Source of the DNA: an uncultured Collinsella sp.
GTDB lineage: Bacteria > Actinomycetota > Coriobacteriia > Coriobacteriales > Coriobacteriaceae
Assembly: GCA_958407555.1 (NCBI GenBank)
Contig: CATYJC010000055.1
Location: forward strand, 1-11,083
Length of the DNA: 11,083 nt
Reading direction: 5' to 3'
Part shown: positions 6,162 to 11,083 of the stretch, in pieces
How positions within the stretch are numbered: position 1 is the first letter of the stretch
How the letters are laid out: each line of letters begins with the position of its first letter
The notes under the pieces: model-generated
The model's database searches: none
What the model was told of the DNA's origin: nothing
What the model saw: only the letters and a program-made list of their open reading frames with translations
Translations under genes and position numbers: made by a program

Positions 6162-7244
6162 ATGCACATTCCAGACAACTACCTGTCTCCGCAGACCGAT
6201 GCCGTCATGGCGGTGGCGATGGTGCCTGTTTGGGTCCACTGCATCAAAAAGGTGCGCGCCACGCTCGATCGCGAGCATATGGCGTTCCTGGGCATCTGCG
6301 CCGCGTTCTCCTTTTTGCTCATGATGTTCAACGTGCCGCTGCCTGGCGGCACCACGGGTCACGCCGTCGGCGGCGCGCTCATCGCGCTGCTGCTGGGCCC
6401 CGAGGCCGCTGCTATCGCTGTCTCGGTCGCGCTGGCGCTGCAGGCGCTGCTGTTTGGCGACGGTGGCGTTCTGTCGTTTGGTGCCAACTGCTTTAACATG
6501 GCCTTTGTGCTGCCGTTTGTCGCTGCTATCGTGTTCCGTGCGCTCAACAGCCGTCTGCACGACAAGAGCTGGGGCACCTCGGTTTCTGCCATCGTGAGCG
6601 GTTGGGTCGGCCTGTGCCTGGCGGCCCTGTGCGCGGCAATCGAGTTTGGTATTCAGCCGATGCTCTTCACCAACGCTTCGGGCGCGCCGCTGTACTGCCC
6701 CTTCCCGCTGTCCGTGGCTATTCCTGCCATGTTGATCCCGCATATGCTGGTTGCCGGCGTGATCGAGGGCGTGGCGACGGCCGCCATCTACGGTTTCATT
6801 AAGAAGACGGCGCCGAGCATTATCGTCGGCCCCGAGGCCGCCGACGGTCAGCTTGCCGCCGATGGTACCGCCAAGAAGACTTCCCTGATTCCCACGCTCA
6901 TTCTGGTCGCCGTGCTTGTTGTGGCCACGCCGCTGGGCCTGCTGGCCACGGGTGACGCCTGGGGTGAGTGGGACGCCGAGGGCGCCGCGACCGCCGTTCA
7001 GGAGGCTGGCGACGACAGCCTGCAGGCTTCGGTCGGCCTCGATACCCCGACCTTTGCCGATGCCCTGCCCACGGGCGATTATCTGCAGGCCTATTCCGAG
7101 GAGCAAGGCCTTGGCTTTGCCGGCCAGGCTGCCATGTATATCCTTTCCGGTGTGATTGGCGTGGCGGTGCTCACCATCGTATTCCGCCTGATTTCGCTGA
7201 CGGTCAAAGAAAGCGGTGCTCATGGCAAGAGCCGAGCTGCCTAG
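6162..7244 (+). CDS. nikM: ECF nickel/cobalt transporter substrate-binding membrane protein (CbiM/NikM with NikN/PDGLE-like tail)
   Basis: This is the metal-specific S component of an energy-coupling factor ABC importer in the cytoplasmic membrane. The 360-residue product begins MHIPD, as NikM proteins do. Met1, His2 and His67 (in GGTTGHAVGG) correspond to the Ni-ligating residues known from a NikM2 structure. The conserved QALLFGDGG (94-102) and GANCFNMAF segments follow. Several hydrophobic helices fill about 10-215. A linker (about 215-240), a further helix (about 242-262), an outside segment rich in Asp/Glu (264-320) and a last helix (about 323-345) form a fused NikN/PDGLE-like tail, here without a clean PDGLE sequence. 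The start has GGGAGG at 6151-6156, five bases upstream. The gene heads the nikMQO operon and overlaps the next gene by 23 bases. The NikR-like operator and the MHIPD start favour nickel over cobalt. RefSeq-style naming might use cbiM. Confidence 0.9.
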   Translation: MHIPDNYLSPQTDAVMAVAMVPVWVHCIKKVRATLDREHMAFLGICAAFSFLLMMFNVPLPGGTTGHAVGGALIALLLGPEAAAIAVSVALALQALLFGDGGVLSFGANCFNMAFVLPFVAAIVFRALNSRLHDKSWGTSVSAIVSGWVGLCLAALCAAIEFGIQPMLFTNASGAPLYCPFPLSVAIPAMLIPHMLVAGVIEGVATAAIYGFIKKTAPSIIVGPEAADGQLAADGTAKKTSLIPTLILVAVLVVATPLGLLATGDAWGEWDAEGAATAVQEAGDDSLQASVGLDTPTFADALPTGDYLQAYSEEQGLGFAGQAAMYILSGVIGVAVLTIVFRLISLTVKESGAHGKSRAA

Positions 7245-8058
7245 CTGGCTTGCGGCCGAGGAGCGATACGAGCCCGCGGGGGCTCGGTATCGTGTGATGC
7301 AAAAGAATGTCCTGCACCTGGCGAGCCTGCTTGAGCGGGTTCACCTGGGTGGAGGCGCGCACGAGGGCGGGTCGATGGTCGACCGCGCCCTTTCTTGCGT
7401 TTCGGCTCCGGTGCGCCTGGTGGGGATGTTCGTCTGCGTCCTGTGCGTGTGTCTGACACAGAGCCCGCTGTACCTCATGTTGATGGCGGCGATCGCGTTG
7501 GTGCTGGTCGCGGTGCGTCCCGCACGCGGGCTGCGTGCGACCTTTGTACCGGCGCTCGGCGCCACGGGGCTTGCGGTGGTTCTGGCACTGCCTGCCCTGC
7601 TGCTGGGCGCGTCTGCCACGGGCGCCATGCTCAAGATCGCGCTCAAGACGTTTATTAATGTGTCGCTGGTGCTGGGTGTTTCGTGGACGCTCACCTGGAG
7701 CCGCATGTCGGCGGCGCTTAAGATGCTGCACCTGCCCGATGAGGTTATCTTTACGTTTGATATGGCACTCAAGCATATCGAGGTGCTGGGACGCACGGCG
7801 CACGATCTGTGCGAATCGGTCATGCTGCGCAGCGTCGGTTCCGCGCCTGCGGGTTTTTCGCGCACCGACTCGCTGGCGGGTATCATGGGCATGACGTTTA
7901 TCAAGGCGATGGAATGCAGCCGCGCGATGGACGAGGCCATGCTGTGCCGCGGCTTCGCCGGCGTGTATCCGGCGCCTGCACGGAGCGGCTTTGGCTGGCG
8001 CGATGCGGCTTACGCGGCCGTTGTGGCGTTGCTCGCCGTGTTGTGCGCGATGTTGTAG
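7222..8058 (+). CDS. nikQ: ECF transporter transmembrane T component (CbiQ/NikQ)
   Basis: This is the integral membrane coupling protein that links the metal-binding NikM to the ATPase NikO. The product of 278 residues has hydrophobic helices at roughly 60-110 and 110-160 plus a C-terminal helix. The cytoplasmic coupling segments include the LKMLHLPDEVIF stretch and the hallmark Ala-Arg-Gly type motif AMLCRGF (about 245-251). ATG 7222 is chosen over the in-frame GTG 7216 because AAAGAAAG (7206-7213) is eight bases from the ATG but only two from the GTG. It overlaps the end of nikM, which implies translational coupling. The sequence is clearly CbiQ-like; the nickel label comes from operon context. 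Confidence 0.88.
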   Translation: MARAELPSWLAAEERYEPAGARYRVMQKNVLHLASLLERVHLGGGAHEGGSMVDRALSCVSAPVRLVGMFVCVLCVCLTQSPLYLMLMAAIALVLVAVRPARGLRATFVPALGATGLAVVLALPALLLGASATGAMLKIALKTFINVSLVLGVSWTLTWSRMSAALKMLHLPDEVIFTFDMALKHIEVLGRTAHDLCESVMLRSVGSAPAGFSRTDSLAGIMGMTFIKAMECSRAMDEAMLCRGFAGVYPAPARSGFGWRDAAYAAVVALLAVLCAML

Positions 8059-8102
8059 CGCGGACGGTCGAACCGTCGATGTGAGTAGGGAAGGGCGACG
8101 TT

Positions 8103-8873
8103 TTGGCAAACGATACGAATAACGCGATGGGTGCGAGCGGTGCTGCCGGCGCCGAGGTCACGCCGCTCATCGAGTTTCGCGACGTGGTGTTTTCCTATGC
8201 GGGTCATACGGTGGTTGACGGTGTTTCATTGCAGGTGAACCGTGGGGAGCTCGTTGCTCTGCTCGGTCCCAACGGCTGCGGCAAGACGACGATTATGCGT
8301 CTTATCAACGGCCTTGAGCTTGCGGACGCGGGTGCGTACCTGTTCGACGGGCATGCGGTCGATGCGGCATATCTCAAGGATTCCGCGACGGCCCAGCGGT
8401 TCCATCAGCGCGTGGGCTTTGTGTTCCAAAACGCCGATGCGCAGCTCTTTTGTGCCACGGTCGGCGAGGAAGTCGCGTTTGGCCCGGCTCAAATGGGGCT
8501 GCCGGCAGACGAGCTCGAGCGCCGCGTCCGCGATGCCATGGAGCTGTTCCAGGTTGCCGATCTTGCCGACGTCTCTCCCTATCAGCTCTCGGGCGGGCAA
8601 AAGAAGCGCGTTGCGCTGGCTGCGGTGGTGTCGATGAACCCGGATATCCTGGTGCTCGACGAGCCTACCAACGGACTTGACGAGGACTCGTGCGACATCG
8701 TGGTCAACTTTCTACTGGCCTATGTTGCTGCCGGCAAGACGGTCTTGATGAGTACACATCATCAGGATTTGGTGCGGCGCCTGGGTGCCCGCGCCATCTA
8801 TATCGATCGATATCACCATGTGGTCGAGGCGCCGGTGTCGTCGTATGGAACCGAGAGCGGCGCTGCGGAATAG
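8103..8873 (+). CDS. nikO: ECF transporter ATP-binding protein (CbiO/NikO)
   Basis: ABC ATPase that powers nickel uptake by the NikMQO importer from the cytoplasmic face of the membrane. The 256-residue product has every expected motif: Walker A GPNGCGKT (55-62), Q-loop glutamine at 109 in FQNADAQLF, signature LSGGQ (162-166), Walker B ILVLDE (182-187) followed by PTNGLD, and the switch histidine in STHH (217-220). About 20 extra residues precede the first beta strand. The start is a TTG at 8103 with AGGGAAGGG (8087-8095) seven bases upstream. The next ATG (8127) lacks a Shine-Dalgarno sequence and would drop eight residues only. A 44-bp gap holding a small hairpin GACGGT-CGA-ACCGTC (8063-8077) separates it from nikQ. 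It is the last gene of the operon. Confidence 0.92.
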   Translation: MANDTNNAMGASGAAGAEVTPLIEFRDVVFSYAGHTVVDGVSLQVNRGELVALLGPNGCGKTTIMRLINGLELADAGAYLFDGHAVDAAYLKDSATAQRFHQRVGFVFQNADAQLFCATVGEEVAFGPAQMGLPADELERRVRDAMELFQVADLADVSPYQLSGGQKKRVALAAVVSMNPDILVLDEPTNGLDEDSCDIVVNFLLAYVAAGKTVLMSTHHQDLVRRLGARAIYIDRYHHVVEAPVSSYGTESGAAE

Positions 8874-8893
8874 TTGCTGCGTAGAGCGTGCGT

Positions 8894-8912
8894 AGCCGCC
8901 CGCGCGGCTTTG
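8894..8912 (+). terminator. weak intrinsic terminator after nikO
   Basis: AGCCGC-CCGC-GCGGCT forms a perfect six-pair GC-rich stem with a four-base loop, 20 bp after the nikO stop. Only three T residues follow before a G, so termination may be partial. The position, between the operon and an independent promoter, supports the call. Confidence 0.45.
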
Positions 8913-8918
8913 CCGTGA

Positions 8919-8927
8919 TGGTATAGT
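8919..8927 (+). promoter_or_regulatory. extended -10 promoter of the phospholipase C-like gene
   Basis: TGGTATAGT fits TGnTATnnT closely and is 25 bases before the ATG at 8953, predicting a leader of about 20 nt. I see no recognisable -35. The site follows the candidate nikO terminator, which is consistent with a separate transcription unit. Confidence 0.5.
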
Positions 8928-8942
8928 TATCCAGGTTTTTAT

Positions 8943-8950
8943 GGGGGTGG
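8943..8950 (+). promoter_or_regulatory. ribosome binding site that decides the start at 8953
   Basis: GGGGGTGG lies two bases before ATG 8953 when counted from its end, with its core about 5-7 bases away. An in-frame ATG at 8941 overlaps this purine stretch and has only T-rich sequence upstream, so it is less likely to be used. Confidence 0.5.
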
Positions 8951-8952
8951 CT

Positions 8953-9801
8953 ATGCCAAGCTGGAACATTCATATTGCTCAGACGGAGCGTTTGCTGGAG
9001 CGCACCGGTGCGCTTGCCAAGAGCGTGCGCGACCGCAATGCCTTTTTGTTTGGCTGCGTGGTTCCGGATATCTTCGTGGGCTATATGGTCCCTGGCATTG
9101 CCGATCCCATCCCGTACCGCATTACGCACTTTGCCAAGCCTGAGCCCATCCCTAAGCCTCGTGAGAATGAGTTCTGGGATACCTATGTGGCACCGTTGCT
9201 CAAAGGGGCGCCTGTTGGTACGCTGGCTGCCGCGACCTCGATTGTCGAGGAGCGTGAGCGACTCAATCGGGTGCATTATCCCCAACGTTACAAGGACGCC
9301 GAGCCGGTTGCCGGTCCCGGTGCTAGTGAGCTTTCGCTCGCGCCCGATGACGTGGCGCAGTCGCTGCTCGATCTGACGCTGGGCGTTTGGTCTCACCTTG
9401 TGGCCGATACTGTGTGGAATACCCGCGTGAACCAATACCTGGAGGCGCACGGCGGCAAGCCGTGCGAGGAATTCCGCATTAAAAAGCAAGGCGACTTTGA
9501 CTGGTTTGGCAAGACGCTCGGCATTGTTTCGATTCCGCGCGCGACCGATCGCCTCTATACTGCGGCGACGCGTTTTGGTCAGTATCCCATCCATAAGGAG
9601 TATGTGCTCAAGACCATCGGCGTTATGCACGAGATTGTACGCGAAAACCCCGGCGAGCCCGATCATCCGCCGTATCGCTTGCTAACCGAGGAGTTTTTCG
9701 ATGCAACGTTTACCGAGGTCGTCGAGCTAACCGAGGCGGGTTTTGCCGCCCGTGTCGAATCGCCCGATGTGTCTGCGCTGCCCCTGATTGCTAGCTGCTA
9801 G
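8953..9801 (+). CDS. zinc-dependent phospholipase C-like family protein
   Basis: The 282-residue product resembles the bacterial zinc-dependent phospholipase C fold (PF00882-like): it starts MPSWNIH and has candidate metal ligands at H7, D39 (in FGCVVPDI), H59 (in RITHF), and H148/D152 in the HLVAD helix. There is no signal peptide, unlike secreted phospholipase C enzymes, so it is probably cytoplasmic and its substrate is not known. The start at 8953 puts the conserved W-N-x-H at the N-terminus and has a better ribosome binding site than ATG 8941. The gene has its own extended -10 and is not obviously part of the nickel operon. Its stop codon overlaps the stop of the convergent downstream gene by four bases. 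Family assignment is by motif pattern and moderately sure; activity is unproven. Confidence 0.72.
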   Translation: MPSWNIHIAQTERLLERTGALAKSVRDRNAFLFGCVVPDIFVGYMVPGIADPIPYRITHFAKPEPIPKPRENEFWDTYVAPLLKGAPVGTLAAATSIVEERERLNRVHYPQRYKDAEPVAGPGASELSLAPDDVAQSLLDLTLGVWSHLVADTVWNTRVNQYLEAHGGKPCEEFRIKKQGDFDWFGKTLGIVSIPRATDRLYTAATRFGQYPIHKEYVLKTIGVMHEIVRENPGEPDHPPYRLLTEEFFDATFTEVVELTEAGFAARVESPDVSALPLIASC

Positions 9802-10868
9802 CTGGCCGGCCCGGCAGTGAATAGCTCAACCCAATCGACAAGTAGCTCTTGCCGCAGGGTATCTTCGGCAGTGCGCTCCTGTTTAGTCTTTGGGGTGTAG
9901 GGAAGCCCAGCCTTTTTATGGATGAGCTCGGCTATGTGGTTGAAGCTCTTCTCCTTGATCTGGTCATAGGTAATTTGGATGACATCGTAGCCCATGCTTG
10001 TGAGCGCGGTGGCGCGCTCGGCATCGGAGAGGCTTGCGGTTTCGCTGTCATGGGCGGAGCGGCCTTGGCATTCAAGGATGACGCCCATGCTGTCGGTGTT
10101 GCTCTCTATGAGGATATCGGCGTAGCAGCAGGTTTTGTCATACAGTGAGCGCGCGGCGTCGCTGAGCGGGATGCGCGCGTTATTGGTGATGTCGATGCCC
10201 AGACCGCCCTCATCGCGGGGGAGCGAGATGAGAATTGACGTCTGGACTTCAAAGGGCGAGGCGGTCTGTCCTGTCATGCGTTCGGCGGCCCAGCGGAGCT
10301 GCTTAACACCGCGCAGGCCTGCGGCCTGCTTGGCGAACGCGGCGATATCCGCTGCGGCAAGAAGCGGTGCGCGCTTCCACAAGTTGGTGTCATTTCCCTT
10401 GGTGTCGTTAACTCGCTCCCAGTCGCAGTTGGGTGGAATGAGCTTAAGCGAAATAGCTTCATCGAGTTGTTGTTGCGTTCGCTCGCAGGGCTTAAACACT
10501 GCAAAGGAGCCGCACATCTCGTAGCAAGCCATGAGTAACTGGTTGCGTGAGACCAGCGTAGCAAGGCTGAGCAGCGTAAACTCGGGCGACGTGACATCAA
10601 AACCGTGTTCAGTCTGCCTAAACGACCCGGGAGGTGGCTCTTGGGTCAGGAGGTGTGACTTGAACAAACTCCGTGATCCGACTTGCTCGCGACTGAACAC
10701 AAATCGATGAAGCGGCATATGAAGAAGGTCTTCAACAAGCGCATGGTTCCCAAGGCCGCAACATCTGCGATCCATACTGCCAAGGCTAATGGCGGGGTAA
10801 AGGCCTAATACCTGTGGCGGGATACGGTGATAGTAAAAAGCGGATTGACCGCATAGCGTCAGGTCCAT
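9798..10868 (-). CDS. AbiEi-like/PD-(D/E)XK (DUF559 or Vsr-like) nuclease-fold protein
   Basis: The 356-residue product has no membrane or signal segment. The N-terminal half resembles AbiEi-type antitoxin/regulator proteins: LCGQSAFYYHRIPP (5-18), a segment rich in F-S-R (57-61), and SPEFTLLSLATLV (94-106), which looks like the usual SPErTLlDl helix. The segment SPFEVQTSILISLPRDEGGLGI (204-225) is of the kind that precedes a DUF559-type domain. The C-terminal third has D251 in YADILIES, E266-x-Q268 in ILECQGRSAHD, R286, and GYDVIQIT, which together fit a small restriction-endonuclease fold. ATG 10868 is chosen because AGGAGG (10874-10879) is five bases upstream; longer readings begin at a TTG inside a repeat. 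The gene is less GC-rich than its neighbours, suggesting transfer. Nuclease activity, DNA target and any toxin or defence role are inference. Confidence 0.68.
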   Translation of the reverse strand: MDLTLCGQSAFYYHRIPPQVLGLYPAISLGSMDRRCCGLGNHALVEDLLHMPLHRFVFSREQVGSRSLFKSHLLTQEPPPGSFRQTEHGFDVTSPEFTLLSLATLVSRNQLLMACYEMCGSFAVFKPCERTQQQLDEAISLKLIPPNCDWERVNDTKGNDTNLWKRAPLLAAADIAAFAKQAAGLRGVKQLRWAAERMTGQTASPFEVQTSILISLPRDEGGLGIDITNNARIPLSDAARSLYDKTCCYADILIESNTDSMGVILECQGRSAHDSETASLSDAERATALTSMGYDVIQITYDQIKEKSFNHIAELIHKKAGLPYTPKTKQERTAEDTLRQELLVDWVELFTAGPAS

Positions 10869-10873
10869 GACGT

Positions 10874-10879
10874 CCTCCT
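10874..10879 (-). promoter_or_regulatory. strong ribosome binding site for the nuclease-fold gene
   Basis: Read on the minus strand this is a perfect AGGAGG, five bases before ATG 10868. It decides between this start and the upstream in-frame TTG at 10937, which has no such site. Confidence 0.75.
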
Positions 10880-10919
10880 GGTCGAAATATGCTTTTGGAC
10901 CGTGCGATGCCAGTGTCAA

Positions 10920-11047
10920 TTCGGAAGTATGCGGCAAAATCTAAACCCTGTGAGCAGACCTGGCTTTTGAGGCTAGTTTATCAGGCATTTTGTTGCGAAA
11001 AAACGAGGTGTGCTCGGTGGTCTCAGAATTTGCCGCATACTTCCGAA
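10920..11047. repeat. 128-bp palindromic element with 23-bp inverted ends (MITE-like)
   Basis: The ends 10920-10942 and 11025-11047 are inverted copies matching at 22 of 23 positions, with an 18-bp perfect core (10921-10938 and 11029-11046). Further in, 10952-10960 pairs with 11007-11015 at eight of nine positions, separated from the ends by equal 9-base gaps, so the whole element can fold as one long hairpin. No open reading frame of note lies inside. The element starts 52 bp upstream of the nuclease-fold gene. No clear target duplication is visible beyond AA. It may be a non-autonomous transposable element, an operator pair or a structured leader. No copy number can be judged from this window. 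Confidence 0.6.
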
Positions 11048-11068
11048 AACCAGGTCGATCTGGCTTTT
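11046..11068. terminator. possible bidirectional terminator hairpin at the right edge
   Basis: AAAA-CCAGG-TCGA-TCTGG-C-TTTT forms a five-pair stem (one G-T wobble) with a tetraloop and A and T runs on both sides. On the minus strand the hairpin is followed by TTTTCGG, so it could end a minus-strand transcript entering from the right. The stem is short, so the call is weak. Confidence 0.3.
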
Positions 11069-11083
11069 GCTAAAACGATTTAT

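Noticed and set aside
6117..7223. 368-codon minus-strand frame opposite nikM
   Set aside because: Highly charged, repetitive Arg/His/Gln composition with no motif, opposite a clear transporter gene.
10892..10919. Promoter with TTGACA (minus strand, 10914-10919) for the nuclease-fold gene
   Set aside because: The -35 is perfect, but no -10 is found at 16-18 bases; the nearest TA-rich hexamer is about 22 bases away.
10869..10937. Longer start for the nuclease-fold gene (TTG at 10937)
   Set aside because: It adds 23 residues without a ribosome binding site and starts inside the inverted repeat, whereas ATG 10868 has a perfect AGGAGG.
1..11083. tRNA or rRNA genes, CRISPR arrays, insertion sequences
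   Set aside because: No cloverleaf, rRNA-like stretch, regular spaced repeats or transposase were recognised on either strand by eye.

Overview
The window is chromosomal DNA from a GC-rich Gram-positive bacterium. The best fit is a gut member of the Coriobacteriia (Collinsella-like). This rests on codon use, a T-box-controlled pheST locus, coriobacterial-looking protein sequences and promoters built around an extended -10 of the form TGnTATnnT. No 16S or marker phylogeny is available, so the assignment is inference.

Layout, left to right. (1) 122-1696, minus strand: an M32-family metallocarboxypeptidase. It is divergent from (2) 1815-5916, plus strand: an extended -10, a phenylalanine T-box leader ending in an intrinsic terminator (2077-2115), then pheS and pheT. 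These encode both subunits of phenylalanyl-tRNA synthetase and are separated by a 184-bp gap that holds a long imperfect hairpin. (3) 6024-6104: an intergenic control region with a strong intrinsic terminator, a promoter whose -35 lies in the terminator loop, and a perfect dyad GTGTTAC-N14-GTAACAC that fits a NikR operator. (4) 6162-8873: a three-gene ECF-type nickel/cobalt transporter operon (CbiM/NikM fused to a NikN/PDGLE-like tail, then CbiQ/NikQ, then CbiO/NikO). (5) 8953-9801: a single gene for a zinc-dependent phospholipase C-like protein with its own extended -10. (6) 9798-10868, minus strand: a convergent gene for a probable AbiEi-like/PD-(D/E)XK nuclease-fold protein. It is visibly less GC-rich and its stop codon interlocks with the stop of the previous gene. 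(7) 10869-11083: no gene; an approximately 128-bp palindromic element with 23-bp inverted ends, and a short hairpin flanked by A and T runs.

The first part is core translation and peptide turnover. The T-box reads uncharged tRNA-Phe and adjusts PheRS supply. The middle is a metal-uptake operon probably repressed by Ni-NikR, which makes nickel the most likely substrate. The right end is accessory-looking: an orphan hydrolase next to a nuclease-fold gene with a defence or toxin-antitoxin flavour and a MITE-like palindrome just upstream of it. The least described parts are the nuclease-fold gene with its palindromic element and the hairpin between pheS and pheT.
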